64,000 nt of DNA from Phyllobacterium brassicacearum (GCF_003010955.1 NZ_PGGO01000011.1:62001-126000), one strand, 5' to 3'. Shown: positions 44,762-54,969, numbered from the stretch's first letter. Notes: generated from the sequence alone by a model not told the origin. Numbers and translations are program-made.

Positions 44762-46189
44762 ATGCACGATACAGAAGAAGCCGGCAGTACCAGCTGGTCG
44801 GAACTCCTGAGCCCCTCCTATTCGGCGGCAACACTGACGCTATGCCTTGGAGTGGCGCTCTTCGCCTTCAATGGTTTCCTTGTTTCCACGTCTCTTCCGA
44901 CGGCAGTGCGTGAAATCGGCGGACTTGAGCTGATTTCCTGGGCTTTCACGCTCTATCTCGTCCTTTCCATTGTCGGCGGCGCCAGCGGCGCATTGCTGAA
45001 GGCCCGAGTCGGCGCAAGAACGGCACTGGCCGGTTCGGCGCTTGTGTTCCTTGCCGGAACGCTTATCGCAGCTTTTGCATCGTCGATGACAGAGGTCCTG
45101 ATTGGACGCGCCTTTCAGGGTTTGGGCGAGGGCATCATTGCGGCGATCTGCTATGCGCTGATTCCTGAACTTTTCCCCTCGCGGCTCGTTGCCAAGGTGT
45201 TCGGTGCGGAGGCTGTGGTCTGGGCCGTCGCTGCATTTGGCGGACCGCTTGTATCTGGACTCCTGACCGAGCATCTGTCATGGCGCGCTGCCTTCCTTGT
45301 CAATGTACCCCTGGCTTTGATCTTCATCGCGCTGGTCTTCCGCATCGTGCCCAAGTTTTCCGGTGAGATCGCACGCCTTTCCGTGCCCTTCCTCCGGTTA
45401 ACTGCAATTGGTTGCGGCATTATGCTGGTTGCCCTTGCCAGTATCATGCAGACGCTTACGGTAGAGGTGCTGCTCGTTCTTGGGTCCGCGATTGTCCTGG
45501 CGTCAGTCGTTATGGTGGACAGGCGCAGCCGCATACGACTCTTTCCCTCCGATGCTTTCGCGCTGAATTCCATTGTTGGCATCGGCCTATGGATCGTCCT
45601 GCTTATGCCGGTCGCCCAGGCATCTACGTCGGTTTATCTGGTTATGACACTGCAGGATCTCTGGGGCTATGGACCCACCAAGGCAGGTGCCTTCAATGCC
45701 ACGTTCGCCGTTGCATGGAGCACAGTTGCTATCCTCGTTGCCAATATTCAGGATCCGCGTAAGCGTGCATGGTTGATCCGGCTCGGACCGACTCTTCTCG
45801 TTGCCGGCCTCGCCACCATCGTCTTCGGCTTCTTCGCCGATCTGCCGCTGGTCGTAATGCTGGGCCAGATCGGCATTGGCACCGGCTTTGGTGTCAGCTG
45901 GGGTTTCCTCAGCCAATCGGTCATGGAATCGGCGCGCAGCGGTGAACGCGACCGTGCCTCGGCCCTGCTGCCAACCCTGCAGTCCGCCGGTTACGCGATC
46001 GGCGCCGCTGTCGCCGGTCTCGTTGCCAACGCAGTGGGCTACCCTGAGGCCACGACACCCGACGCCCTGCGTGACGCTACGATAATCATCTTCGCCGTCT
46101 CGACGATGATCGGGCTTGGTGCATTCGTGGCCGGATTCGCCTTGCCGATGCGGAGAAAGGTACTGCTGGCCGAAATGCCGAAGCAGTGA
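44762..46189 (+). CDS. MFS multidrug-type exporter
   Basis: 475 residues, about 14 hydrophobic segments. The pattern FQGLGEGIIAAICYALIPELFP resembles motif C/antiporter signatures of drug:H+ antiporters, so efflux is more likely than uptake. The substrate is unknown. The divergent redox- or metal-sensing regulator suggests induction by an oxidant or a metal-like compound. A GAGGAA ribosome-binding site lies 5 bases before the ATG. Confidence 0.83.
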   Translation: MHDTEEAGSTSWSELLSPSYSAATLTLCLGVALFAFNGFLVSTSLPTAVREIGGLELISWAFTLYLVLSIVGGASGALLKARVGARTALAGSALVFLAGTLIAAFASSMTEVLIGRAFQGLGEGIIAAICYALIPELFPSRLVAKVFGAEAVVWAVAAFGGPLVSGLLTEHLSWRAAFLVNVPLALIFIALVFRIVPKFSGEIARLSVPFLRLTAIGCGIMLVALASIMQTLTVEVLLVLGSAIVLASVVMVDRRSRIRLFPSDAFALNSIVGIGLWIVLLMPVAQASTSVYLVMTLQDLWGYGPTKAGAFNATFAVAWSTVAILVANIQDPRKRAWLIRLGPTLLVAGLATIVFGFFADLPLVVMLGQIGIGTGFGVSWGFLSQSVMESARSGERDRASALLPTLQSAGYAIGAAVAGLVANAVGYPEATTPDALRDATIIIFAVSTMIGLGAFVAGFALPMRRKVLLAEMPKQ

Positions 46190-46206
46190 AAAAGGCGGCG
46201 ATGGCT

Positions 46207-48105
46207 CTACAGATCCGCCATCGCCTCTTCATACTCGCTGGAAAGTGTCAGCCACTCTTCCTCAGCACGGGCGAGCGATGTCTTTGCGTAGCCGATCTCC
46301 TTGCCGATCTGCGTCGCCTTGGCAGGTTCGCGCGTATAGATGATCGGATCGGCGAGCTGCGTCTGCAGTGTGTCGATCTTCTTCTGGAAGCGGTGCACCT
46401 GTGTCTCGGCTTCCTGGATCTTCTTCTGCAATGGCTTCAGTGCCTCGCGCTTTTGCGCCGCAAGCTTGCGCTGCTCGGCCTTCGTCAGCTTCTGGCCCTC
46501 ATCGGCAATGGCCTTGCCGTTGCCCGCCCGCTCGGCCTTGGCATCGGCCAGCACCAAAGAACGATAGGCATCGAGGTCGCCATCGTAGGGAGCAACGCCG
46601 CTATCCCGCACCAGCCATAACCGGTCCATCGTCGCTTCGATCAGGTGCCTGTCGTGGGCGATCAGGATCACCGCGCCATTGAAATCGTTGAGCGCATACA
46701 TGAGCGCTTCACGGCTGTCGATGTCGAGATGGTTGGTCGGCTCGTCGAGGATGAGCAGGTTCGGACCATGGAAGGTCGCAAGACCCATCAGCAAGCGCGC
46801 TTTTTCGCCGCCGGAAAGATCCTTCGCCGCCGTGTTCATCTTGACGGTCGCCAGGCCCATCTGCGCAACGCGCGCCCGCACCTTGGCTTCCGGTGCGTCC
46901 GGCATCAGCTTGCGCACGTGCTCGATCGCATTGTCCTCGGGGATCAAATCGTCGAGCTGATGCTGCGCGAAGAACGAGATCTTCAGGTTCGGCGCAACGG
47001 TCATCCGGCCGTTTTGCAAAGGTAGCCGTCCGCCAATGAGCTTGGCGAGCGTTGATTTACCATTGCCGTTCGAACCGAGCAGGGCAATGCGGTCATCGGC
47101 ATCGATGCGCAGGTTGAGGTGACGCAACACGGGCTTGCCCGGCGTGTAGCCTACTTCGCCGCCCTCGACGGCGATAATCGGCGAGGCAACCACTTTTTCC
47201 GGTTCCGGAAAATGAAATGGCATCACGTGGTCTTCAATGTGGGCCGAAATGGGCTTCAGCTTCTGCAATGCTTTCAGGCGGGATTGCGCCTGCTTGGCCT
47301 TGGATGCCTTTGCCCGGAAACGCTCGACAAACGCCTCCATATGCTTGCGCTGCGCTTCCTGCTTGGTGCGCTGCTTCTGCTGCAATTCCAGTGCTTCCGA
47401 CCTCAGCCGCTCGAACTGGTCGTAATTGCCCTGCCAAAGGGTGAGCTTGGTCTGGTCAAGATGGATGATCGAGTTGACAGCCGAATTCAGCAGATCGCGG
47501 TCATGGCTGATGAGGATAACTGTGTGCGGATATCGCCGCACATAATCCTCGAGCCACAGGGTGCCTTCGAGATCGAGATAGTTGGTCGGCTCGTCGAGAA
47601 GTAGAAGATCAGGTTCTGCGAAGAGAACGGCGGCGAGTGCGACGCGCATGCGCCAGCCGCCCGAGAAGGACGAGGCGGGCCGCTTCTGTGCCTCCGCATC
47701 GAAGCCGAGGCCGGAAAGGATGGCGCCTGCGCGAGCTTCGGCCGAGTGGGCGTCGATATCGGCAAGGCGGATATGGATGTCGGCAATGCGGTGCGGATCG
47801 GTGGCGGTCTCGGCCTCTTCCAGCAAGGCTGTACGTTCTGCGTCGGCGGCAAGTACGATTTCGATCAGCGAATCCTCTGTACCTGGCGCTTCCTGGGCCA
47901 CCTGACCGATCCGAACATTCTTCGGCAGGAAGAAATCGCCGGTTTCTGCGTGAAGCTCGCCGGTGATCACCTTGAACAGCGTGGATTTCCCCGCGCCATT
48001 ACGCCCGACCAACCCTGCCTTTGTGCCAGAGGGAAGGTTCAGGCTGGCGTGATCGATCAGCAGGCGGCCGGCCATGCGCACGGAAATGTCGTCAAGAATA
48101 AGCAT
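46207..48105 (-). CDS. ABC-F family ATPase (YheS-like)
   Basis: About 632 residues with two ATPase domains and no membrane helices. First Walker A GRNGAGKST, signature SFSGGWRMR, Walker B LLLLDEPTNYLD; second GSNGNGKST, LSGGEKARL, LLILDEPTNHLD. The linker between them (QQKQRTKQEAQRKHMEAF) is the P-site tRNA interaction motif region. A coiled-coil C-terminus (EAETQVHRFQKKIDTLQ) follows. ABC-F proteins rescue stalled ribosomes; this one resembles YheS. ATG 48105 matches the family start. Confidence 0.9.
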   Translation of the reverse strand: MLILDDISVRMAGRLLIDHASLNLPSGTKAGLVGRNGAGKSTLFKVITGELHAETGDFFLPKNVRIGQVAQEAPGTEDSLIEIVLAADAERTALLEEAETATDPHRIADIHIRLADIDAHSAEARAGAILSGLGFDAEAQKRPASSFSGGWRMRVALAAVLFAEPDLLLLDEPTNYLDLEGTLWLEDYVRRYPHTVILISHDRDLLNSAVNSIIHLDQTKLTLWQGNYDQFERLRSEALELQQKQRTKQEAQRKHMEAFVERFRAKASKAKQAQSRLKALQKLKPISAHIEDHVMPFHFPEPEKVVASPIIAVEGGEVGYTPGKPVLRHLNLRIDADDRIALLGSNGNGKSTLAKLIGGRLPLQNGRMTVAPNLKISFFAQHQLDDLIPEDNAIEHVRKLMPDAPEAKVRARVAQMGLATVKMNTAAKDLSGGEKARLLMGLATFHGPNLLILDEPTNHLDIDSREALMYALNDFNGAVILIAHDRHLIEATMDRLWLVRDSGVAPYDGDLDAYRSLVLADAKAERAGNGKAIADEGQKLTKAEQRKLAAQKREALKPLQKKIQEAETQVHRFQKKIDTLQTQLADPIIYTREPAKATQIGKEIGYAKTSLARAEEEWLTLSSEYEEAMADL

Positions 48106-48186
48106 GGCCGCGCTTTTGCACGGGAATTGGCTTTTCCGCAAGCCGCTCCTGTTGCAGATATGTGCCGCGAAGGCCGGAAAATGGCC

Positions 48187-48699
48187 TCAAGAGAAGGGGC
48201 GACCCTCCTCAGTCCGTTGAAACTGGATGAGATCGAAGGAAGGAGCCGATTTTCCCAGCGCGGTCAAAATAGCGTGAGCCTGGCCGCGATGGTGCGTCTG
48301 GTGATTGAAGAGGTGTGCAAGCGCCGGCGCCAGCCGCTGGCTGATCGTCCGCATGTCGCTGACTGTCGTATACGTGAACCGCCCGGAAATGGCTGCATTG
48401 TCCAGCCTGTTGACCCAGTCAATGATGCGCGCATCTTCTTTGACACGTGCAGCCTTCAAATCCTCAAGCATATGGAAAAGTATTGCATCGAGAGCCTTTG
48501 GCGCTTCGCCTTCGCCAGTAAAGCGGTAGAGCCAGATGCGGTCGGTAACGAGGAGATGGTTCAGCGTTCCGTGCAATGATGAAAAGAACGCACGCATGTC
48601 GCGCCGGTATTCATCATTTTCGAGATCAGCCGCTGCCGCGTATAGCCGCTCGTTTGCCCAGCGATTATAGGCGGCGAACATGCGGAAATGCTGTTCCAT
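48187..48699 (-). CDS. DinB/YfiT family putative metalloenzyme
   Basis: About 170 residues, four-helix bundle. His in LHGTLNHLLVTD and the HQTHHRGQAH motif are the three expected metal ligands. Members include mycothiol- or bacillithiol-type transferases and many unknowns; this organism group uses glutathione, so the thiol is uncertain. ATG 48699 is preferred over GTG 48702. 81 bases before the ABC-F gene on the same strand. Confidence 0.85.
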   Translation of the reverse strand: MEQHFRMFAAYNRWANERLYAAAADLENDEYRRDMRAFFSSLHGTLNHLLVTDRIWLYRFTGEGEAPKALDAILFHMLEDLKAARVKEDARIIDWVNRLDNAAISGRFTYTTVSDMRTISQRLAPALAHLFNHQTHHRGQAHAILTALGKSAPSFDLIQFQRTEEGRPFS

Positions 48700-48765
48700 C
48701 ACATTGACTTTCTGTCGATAAGAGTCAGTCTTGCTGACATATTATCTGAAGGAGGGCGTCTTTCC

Positions 48766-49461
48766 ATGGGAATTATTCTGCACGAACTCGTCGGTGCTGA
48801 CAAAGGCCGTCCTTTCAGCCCGCATTGCTGGAAAACTGTCATGTCACTGGCGCACAAAGGGCTGCCATTTGACCGGAACACCATCTCCTTCAAGGACATT
48901 CCGCGGCTGGAGAATGGCTATTCCGCCAAGGTGCCGATTATCCGCGATGGCGAAAGCGTGGTGGCCGATTCCTTTGCGATTGCGCTTTACCTGGAGGATA
49001 AGTATCCGGACCGGCCATCGCTCTTCAAGGGTGAGGGCGGCCGTGCCATGGCGCGCTTTGTCGAGGGCTACTCGCAGATGATCCTCCATCCCTTCATCAA
49101 TGTCGTGATCCTCATGCCCGTGCATGATCTGCTTGACGAGCCCAACAAGGCTTATTTTCGCGAGAGCCGTGAGAAGATGTTTGGCCGCAAGCTTGAGGAT
49201 GTGGCGGCCGAACGCGATGCCAAGCGCGGTGCATTTACCAGGAGCCTCGAGCCCATCCGCAAGATGCTGCTGTCGCAGCCGTTCATCGGTGGCGATGGCC
49301 CTCTGTTTGGTGACTACATCATCTTTGGCGCATTCCAATGGGTTCGAGTCCTCACGCCGTACAAATTGTTCGATGATGGCGATCCCGTGCAGGATTGGTT
49401 CCAACGTTGCCTTGATCTCCACGGCGGCATCGCCCGCGAGATCAAGGCTGCGGCGGCATAG
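48766..49461 (+). CDS. GST family protein resembling LigE/LigP beta-etherases
   Basis: 231 residues. The order [50 protein letters not shown], then [15 protein letters not shown] and [12 protein letters not shown] follows what I recall of LigE/LigP, the GSTs that split beta-aryl ethers of lignin. This likeness is from memory and not aligned. AAGGAGG lies 10 bases before ATG 48766. Divergent from the DinB gene; no other lignin gene is near, so another etherase-type or detoxification role is possible. Confidence 0.78.
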   Translation: MGIILHELVGADKGRPFSPHCWKTVMSLAHKGLPFDRNTISFKDIPRLENGYSAKVPIIRDGESVVADSFAIALYLEDKYPDRPSLFKGEGGRAMARFVEGYSQMILHPFINVVILMPVHDLLDEPNKAYFRESREKMFGRKLEDVAAERDAKRGAFTRSLEPIRKMLLSQPFIGGDGPLFGDYIIFGAFQWVRVLTPYKLFDDGDPVQDWFQRCLDLHGGIAREIKAAAA

Positions 49462-49565
49462 CACCACAGGCCCATCAGGGTGGAAAGGCAAATGGTCTAT
49501 TGGCAAATGGGCCTGCTCCCGCTATAGAGCCGCCACCATTCCCCCTAATGACAAGGTTTCATTCC

Positions 49566-49988
49566 ATGGCAATTGAACGTACTTTTTCGATGATCAAGCC
49601 CGACGCGACCCGCCGCAATCTGACCGGTGCTATCACCCAGAAGTTTGAAGAAGCTGGTCTTCGCGTTGTTGCTTCCAAGCGCGTCTGGATGAGCCGCCGC
49701 GAAGCCGAAGGCTTCTACGCTGTGCACAAGGAACGTCCGTTCTTCGGCGAGCTGGTCGAATCCATGTCGTCGGGTCCGACGATCGTTCAGATTCTCGAAG
49801 GCGAGAACGCCATTGCCCGCAACCGCGAAATCATGGGTGCGACCAACCCGGCAAACGCTGACGAAGGCACGATCCGCAAGACTTTTGCGCTGTCGATCGG
49901 CGAGAACTCGGTTCACGGTTCCGATGCCCCTGAGACCGCTGCTGAAGAAATCGCCTATTGGTTCTCGGGCACAGAAATCGTCGGCTGA
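49566..49988 (+). CDS. ndk: Nucleoside diphosphate kinase
   Basis: 140 residues. Transfers phosphate between nucleoside di- and triphosphates through His117 (NSVHGSD). The start [14 protein letters not shown] is universal for the family, so ATG 49566 is right although the frame is open from 49500. A rho-independent terminator follows. Confidence 0.97.
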   Translation: MAIERTFSMIKPDATRRNLTGAITQKFEEAGLRVVASKRVWMSRREAEGFYAVHKERPFFGELVESMSSGPTIVQILEGENAIARNREIMGATNPANADEGTIRKTFALSIGENSVHGSDAPETAAEEIAYWFSGTEIVG

Positions 49989-50008
49989 TCCGACATAAAA
50001 TGATAAGA

Positions 50009-50034
50009 AAAAGCCGGGCTTGCCCGGCTTTTTT
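50009..50034. terminator. Terminator between ndk and META gene
   Basis: AAGCCGGG-CTTG-CCCGGCTT followed by TTTTTT on the plus strand and preceded by a run of A, so it can act in both directions. It serves ndk and probably the convergent META gene. Confidence 0.85.
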
Positions 50035-50045
50035 AATGTTCGGGA

Positions 50046-50471
50046 TTAATCTTGCCGCGCCAGCCGCGCAACGACTTTTCCGGCCTCATCATGCAGGAGA
50101 AGCTTTCCCGTCGGGGCGTCAATTGCATAGGACCGCGCCTGCTCCAAGGCCGAGAAGAACTTTTGCTCCTGGTCCATCAGCGCGGGTGCACACATCATGC
50201 GAGTCGCTACCGTCGGGTTGAACGTGATCTTTGAGCCATCAATCGACGCGTTGCTCATGAAGCGGTTGCATCCGCCCGATCCCGTCACCGATCCGTCGGC
50301 ATTGACCATCAGCGTGGTCTGCGCGTTGTCAATTACACCGCCACTGTTGATGTCTTCTGCAAGCCAGTTGATGTCTTTCAGATCATCACCTCGGGCAGAC
50401 AAAGACAACACCAGCAAAACGAGTACGGCAACGAAGCCGATGATGAGCGATCCTATGGCGATGCGGTTCAT
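50046..50471 (-). CDS. META domain protein (HslJ-like)
   Basis: 141 residues. N-terminal membrane segment (GSLIIGFVAVLVLLVLSLSA), then one META domain with the typical GSVTGSGGCNRFMSNASI loop and the paired Cys in MMCAPALMDQE. META/HslJ proteins are periplasmic and linked to heat shock or novobiocin tolerance, with unclear mechanism. The start overlaps the moaE stop (ATGA). Confidence 0.85.
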   Translation of the reverse strand: MNRIAIGSLIIGFVAVLVLLVLSLSARGDDLKDINWLAEDINSGGVIDNAQTTLMVNADGSVTGSGGCNRFMSNASIDGSKITFNPTVATRMMCAPALMDQEQKFFSALEQARSYAIDAPTGKLLLHDEAGKVVARLARQD

Positions 50472-50941
50472 TTGGCCTTTGTCCAGCGCTTGAGCGCTTC
50501 CTCGTCTTTTGCCTTTGCCTCGACCCAGCCGCTTGCTTCGCCGCTGACGAGATGCTGTTTCTTCCAGAAAGGTGCGGCATTTTTCAGGTAGTCCATCAGG
50601 AATGACGCTGCCTCGAATGCCGCCTGGCGATGTGCGGATGCGGCGACGACAAGGACGATGTTTTCACCGGGTTTGATGAATCCGTAGCGATGGATGACGG
50701 TCAGCCCGGTAAGGGTCCAGCGCGCAAGCACCTCTTCGGCAATGCGGCCGATTTCCGCTTCGGCCATGTCGGGGTAGTGTTCGATCTCAAGTGCCGACAG
50801 CGTCCCGCCCTCATCGCGGCAGAGCCCGCTGAATGTTACCACCGCTCCAATGTCGCGGCGGTGTTGGGTCATGCGGGCAATCTCGGCGGCCGTATCAAAA
50901 TCGCTGCTCTGGATAACAATGAGCGGTTTGACCCTGCTCAT
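50468..50941 (-). CDS. moaE: Molybdopterin synthase catalytic subunit
   Basis: 157 residues. Converts cyclic pyranopterin monophosphate to molybdopterin together with MoaD. HRYGFIKPGENIVLV, SAHRQAAFEA and FWKKQHLVSG hold the conserved residues (Lys-Lys in the last). Directly after moaD (3 bases). A molybdoenzyme is encoded at 60.5 kb. Confidence 0.94.
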   Translation of the reverse strand: MSRVKPLIVIQSSDFDTAAEIARMTQHRRDIGAVVTFSGLCRDEGGTLSALEIEHYPDMAEAEIGRIAEEVLARWTLTGLTVIHRYGFIKPGENIVLVVAASAHRQAAFEAASFLMDYLKNAAPFWKKQHLVSGEASGWVEAKAKDEEALKRWTKAK

Positions 50942-50944
50942 GCC

Positions 50945-51199
50945 TCATCCCCCGGTCATCGGCGGGAAGAGTGCGATCTCGGTCGCTCCCTTGATCGGCG
51001 CATCGTGATCGACATGCTCCTGATTGATCGCAACGCGGATCACCTCCGGATACTCGAATGCCGCCTCATATTCCTCGCCGCGCGTTTTAAGGTGGGAAAG
51101 CAGATCGCCGACCGTCACGATGGATGGCTCAAGATCGAGATTTTCCTCACCCTTGCCGATGCGCTCGCGCACCCATGCGAAATAGACAAGTTTTGTCAT
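50945..51199 (-). CDS. moaD: Molybdopterin synthase sulfur-carrier subunit
   Basis: 84 residues from ATG 51199, ubiquitin-like fold, ending in the required Gly-Gly (ALFPPMTGG), which is thiocarboxylated. GTG 51214 would add five residues. Between pgsA and moaE; the run uvrC-pgsA-moaD-moaE is conserved in Brucella and relatives. Confidence 0.93.
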   Translation of the reverse strand: MTKLVYFAWVRERIGKGEENLDLEPSIVTVGDLLSHLKTRGEEYEAAFEYPEVIRVAINQEHVDHDAPIKGATEIALFPPMTGG

Positions 51200-51218
51200 T
51201 TTTGAATCCACCACACGT

Positions 51219-51803
51219 TTAATCCACTACGTGTTTCAATCCGGCCCGGAAATAATCCCAGCCAGTGTACAGCGTTATCAGGGCGGCAATCCACAACAGA
51301 ATGATGCCGAAGATCGTGATGATCGGCACAATCTTGTCACCGGCCGGTCCTGCCAGCAGAAATGCGATGGCAACCATCTGGATTGTAGTCTTCCACTTGG
51401 CAAGCCGGCTCACGGGAACACTGACCTTGAGCTCCGCGAGATATTCGCGCAGACCCGAAACCAGGATTTCGCGGCACAAGATGATAATGGCGGCCCACAA
51501 TGACCAGCCGGCGATGGTTCCGTCAGCAGCCAGAAGCAGGAGTACGGCCGAAACAAGCAGCTTGTCGGCAATCGGATCCAGCATGCGGCCGATCGTCGAC
51601 GTCTGTTTCCAGATGCGTGCCAGATAGCCGTCAAAGAAATCGGTAATGCTGGCGATCAGGAATATCGCCAGCGCTCCCCAGCGGGCTGCGTCGCTGGATT
51701 GCAGCCGGCCCTCGAGGAAGAAGCAAAGGACCACGAGCGGAACCGCGATAATACGAGCATAGGTGAGGATATTCGGCAGTGAGTAGGCGTTGTTTCTGGG
51801 CAT
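51219..51803 (-). CDS. pgsA: CDP-diacylglycerol-glycerol-3-phosphate 3-phosphatidyltransferase
   Basis: Makes phosphatidylglycerol phosphate at the inner membrane. 194 residues, four or more membrane helices; the CDP-alcohol phosphotransferase motif (DFFDGYLARIWKQTSTIGRMLDPIADK, cited in part: FDGYLAR ... GRMLDPIADK) is complete. ATG 51803 gives the usual N-terminus (MPRNNAYSLPNILTYARI). Lies 99 bases after uvrC. Confidence 0.94.
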   Translation of the reverse strand: MPRNNAYSLPNILTYARIIAVPLVVLCFFLEGRLQSSDAARWGALAIFLIASITDFFDGYLARIWKQTSTIGRMLDPIADKLLVSAVLLLLAADGTIAGWSLWAAIIILCREILVSGLREYLAELKVSVPVSRLAKWKTTIQMVAIAFLLAGPAGDKIVPIITIFGIILLWIAALITLYTGWDYFRAGLKHVVD

Positions 51804-51902
51804 GTTTCCAACCAATCAAATCAGCGCCGATCAAAGGGGTTCGACCGCGATCCGTCAAGCACATCAATTGGGAGTCCGGCGCAATTATGTCGGAATGAGT
51901 TG

Positions 51903-54005
51903 CTACGTTCGGAAATGATCGCGAATTGTGATCGCCATCGCTTCAGATATACCCTCGACCTTCATCAAATCTTCGACAGCAGCCCGCGAAACCGCCTTCG
52001 CCGTGCCGAACTGATGCAACAGGGCACGTTTGCGTGAAGGGCCGATTCCGGCGATTTCATCGAGCGGGTTCTTGACCATCTCCTTCTTGCGCTTGGCGCG
52101 ATGCGTGCCAATGGCGAAGCGGTGTGCCTCGTCGCGCAGACGCTGCAGGAAATACAGAACCGGATCGCGCGGTGGAAGGGTAAATGAGGGCTTACCCTCC
52201 ATGAAAAACCGTTCGCGCCCCGCGTCGCGATCGACGCCCTTGGCGACGCCGATGGCCGTGACTTTGTCCGCAATGCCCATCTCCTGGAGAATGCCGCGCA
52301 CAGCGCTCATCTGACCCTGACCGCCATCGATGAGGATGATATCCGGCCAGGCCGGAAAGGCATCGGAATCGTCATCGAATTCATCGATCTCAATATCCTC
52401 CGTCGGCGCGTCCTTGGTTTCCGGTGTGCCGTGTTCCTTCACAAGCCGGCTAAAGCGCCGTTCGATCACTTCGCGCATCATGCCAAAATCGTCGCCCGGT
52501 GTGATCTCGGTCGAGCGGATGTTGAATTTGCGGTACTGGTTTTTGACGAAGCCTTCGGGACCCGCCACGATCATCGCGCCAATGGCGTTGGTGCCCATGA
52601 TATGGGAGTTGTCATAGACCTCGATGCGCCGCGGGGTCTTTTCGAGGCCGAATGTTTCCGCGACCCCTTTGAGTAGCCGCGACTGGGACGACGTCTCTGC
52701 CAGTTGGCGGCCCAGCGCTTCACGCGCATTGCTCAGCGCATGCTCGACCAGATCCCTTTTCTCGCCGCGCTGTGGAACACTGATGGTTACCTTGCGGTCG
52801 GATTTCGCCGTCAACGCCACCCCGAGCAATTCCTGGTCCTCGACGGTTTCGGAAAGCAGGATCAGGGCTGGGCAGGGCTTGTCGTCGTAGAATTGCGACA
52901 GGAACGCTCCCAGTACTTCGGCGCCGGAAAGCGAGGAGTCTGCCTTGGGATAATAAGCCCGGTTGCCCCAGTTCTGGCCGGTGCGGAAGAAGAACACCTG
53001 GATGCAGGTCACGCCGCCATCCTGATAAATCGCGAAGACATCAGCTTCTTCTACAGATTGCGGGTTGATGCCTGAATGAGACTGGACATGGGACAATGCC
53101 GAGAGACGGTCGCGATAGACTGCTGCGCGTTCGAAGTCGAGGTCTGCCGATGCTTCGCGCATGGCATCCGACAAATGCGTCTTCACGGCCTGGCTCTTGC
53201 CCGAAAGGAAGGCTTTGGTTTCGCTGACCAGTTCATCATAGTCCGCATCGCTGATCTCGCCGGTGCAAGGTCCGGAACAGCGCTTGATCTGGTAGAGCAG
53301 ACAGGGCCGCGTGCGGTTTTCATAGAACGAATCCGTGCAGGTGCGCAGCAGAAACGCGCGCTGCAACGCATTGATTGTGCGCCCGACCGCACCGGCAGAG
53401 GCAAAGGGCCCGAAATAATCGCCCTTGCTCGACCGCGCACCGCGATGCTTGAAGATTCCGGGAGCGAGCCGTCTGTCCGTCTGTTTCGGCGCAGTCAGCA
53501 GAATATACGGGAAGGATTTGTCATCCCGCATCAACACATTAAAGCGAGGCCGCAAGCGCTTGATCAGATTCGCTTCCAGGAGAAGCGCTTCCGTCTCCGT
53601 GCGGGTGACAACGAACTCCATCTTCGCCGTTTCGCGGATCATACGTGCGATGCGGTTATTGTGGCCCTGACCGCGCGCATAATTGGACACGCGCTTTTTC
53701 AGGCTATGGGCCTTCCCGACATAAAGCACGTCGCCGCCCTCGTTGAACATGCGGTAGACGCCCGGCTTGTTCGGCAGGCGCTTGACGAGCGCTGCAATGA
53801 CATCAGCACCGCTGGTGCCGTCACTGACGACGGCAGAATCCCACTCGATCGCGCTGATCAATGCGGCAACGTCACGTGGCGGCTCGCTGCTCGCGTCAGG
53901 CGTTTCGTCCTCGTCGTTCTCCATGTCGATGTCGATGTCATCCTCTTTCACTTCGTCTGAAAGAGCCTGCTTCGTGCTGGAGGATTGGTTTGCGGGATCG
54001 TTCAT
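51903..54005 (-). CDS. uvrC: Excinuclease ABC subunit C
   Basis: 700 residues. Makes both incisions in nucleotide excision repair. GIY-YIG nuclease ([19 protein letters not shown]), UVR helices, RNase H-like nuclease ([17 protein letters not shown]) and C-terminal helix-hairpin-helix pair ([16 protein letters not shown]). About 90 residues longer than E. coli UvrC because of an acidic N-terminal extension ([13 protein letters not shown]) and an acidic insertion ([12 protein letters not shown]) near the nuclease. The start overlaps the SDR stop (ATGA). Confidence 0.95.
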   Translation of the reverse strand: MNDPANQSSSTKQALSDEVKEDDIDIDMENDEDETPDASSEPPRDVAALISAIEWDSAVVSDGTSGADVIAALVKRLPNKPGVYRMFNEGGDVLYVGKAHSLKKRVSNYARGQGHNNRIARMIRETAKMEFVVTRTETEALLLEANLIKRLRPRFNVLMRDDKSFPYILLTAPKQTDRRLAPGIFKHRGARSSKGDYFGPFASAGAVGRTINALQRAFLLRTCTDSFYENRTRPCLLYQIKRCSGPCTGEISDADYDELVSETKAFLSGKSQAVKTHLSDAMREASADLDFERAAVYRDRLSALSHVQSHSGINPQSVEEADVFAIYQDGGVTCIQVFFFRTGQNWGNRAYYPKADSSLSGAEVLGAFLSQFYDDKPCPALILLSETVEDQELLGVALTAKSDRKVTISVPQRGEKRDLVEHALSNAREALGRQLAETSSQSRLLKGVAETFGLEKTPRRIEVYDNSHIMGTNAIGAMIVAGPEGFVKNQYRKFNIRSTEITPGDDFGMMREVIERRFSRLVKEHGTPETKDAPTEDIEIDEFDDDSDAFPAWPDIILIDGGQGQMSAVRGILQEMGIADKVTAIGVAKGVDRDAGRERFFMEGKPSFTLPPRDPVLYFLQRLRDEAHRFAIGTHRAKRKKEMVKNPLDEIAGIGPSRKRALLHQFGTAKAVSRAAVEDLMKVEGISEAMAITIRDHFRT

Positions 54006-54778
54006 TCTGCTATTCCTGATACATCCGGCGTTTCCCACGCCAGATGTTGCCCGCCATCGAGCGCGATCATCTGCCCCGTGATGGAGCGCGTCTGCCAGAG
54101 ATAGCGGATTGTACGGCCGAATTCTGACAGATCGGGGCCGTGTTTCAACAGGAGTGTGCTGACTTGGCGGTCAAAATCCGCTGGGGTCTGTCTCTGGCTC
54201 GGCATTGTCGGTCCCGGACCAATGGCATTCACACGAATGCGTGGCGCCAAGGCTTGCGCCAGCGTCTGCGTCGCCGTCCAAAGTGCTGATTTTGACAATG
54301 TATAGGAGGTGAATTTGGGTGTGAGCTTCCACACCCGGTGGTCGATCATATTGACAACCAGACCATCCAGATTCTCGGGCAGGGCAGCCGCCATTGCGTC
54401 AGCGAGCAACACCGGTGCCTTGACATGAACAGCAAAGTGCCTTTCCCAGATTTGGTCGTTTGTCAGATTGCCAATGCCGTCTTCCTGGAAGGTGGAGGCA
54501 TTGTTGACCAGCAATTGGACCGGCCCGAGTTGAACTTGCACATCGGCAACAAGCCTGCGGACGGCCTTGCTGTCCAGGAGATCGGCCTGGACGAGACACG
54601 CAGTGCCGCCCGCGGCATAAATGTCTGTCAAAAGTTCTTCGCCTTCATCGCGTGAATGATTGCAATGAATCCCAACGGCAAAGCCATGCGCCGTCAGATC
54701 TTCGACAATTGCCTTGCCGATCCGCTTTGCGCCACCGGTTACAAGAACAACGGGTCGGTCAGTTTTCAAGGGGTTCAT
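54002..54778 (-). CDS. SDR family oxidoreductase (pteridine-reductase/FolM-like)
   Basis: 258 residues. [11 protein letters not shown] instead of the usual TGxxxGIG is typical of pteridine reductases and FolM; NNAS and the Tyr-x3-Lys pair (SYTLSKSAL) are present. FolM makes tetrahydromonapterin. The pairing with uvrC is common in Rhizobiales, reason unknown. The exact substrate is uncertain. Confidence 0.8.
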   Translation of the reverse strand: MNPLKTDRPVVLVTGGAKRIGKAIVEDLTAHGFAVGIHCNHSRDEGEELLTDIYAAGGTACLVQADLLDSKAVRRLVADVQVQLGPVQLLVNNASTFQEDGIGNLTNDQIWERHFAVHVKAPVLLADAMAAALPENLDGLVVNMIDHRVWKLTPKFTSYTLSKSALWTATQTLAQALAPRIRVNAIGPGPTMPSQRQTPADFDRQVSTLLLKHGPDLSEFGRTIRYLWQTRSITGQMIALDGGQHLAWETPDVSGIAE

Positions 54779-54969
54779 CCTTCATTTGCGATTCAGTGAC
54801 GAATATAAGGATCGCCGAGCCAAAGCGCGAGGGCGTAAGGTCAGGAGTGAACAGCTGCAATGGATCGTGCACGTTGATCGATTGTCGGGCCGGGAGCGGC
54901 GGTAGTGCGCTAGAGTTTCCCGATTCTTCCCTAGATGAACGAAAAATTTAAGTATTCGTTAAATATATT

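Noticed and set aside
47746-48579. 277-codon plus-strand frame across the ABC-F and DinB genes
   Set aside because: It spans two well-supported minus-strand genes and their gap; no domain recognised.
53076-53960. 294-codon plus-strand frame opposite uvrC
   Set aside because: Lies wholly inside uvrC in antisense without a ribosome-binding site or family motif.
51903-54778. Moco and DNA-repair genes as a new combined system
   Set aside because: uvrC-pgsA-moaD-moaE is a known conserved neighbourhood in Brucella-like genomes, without evidence of joint function.
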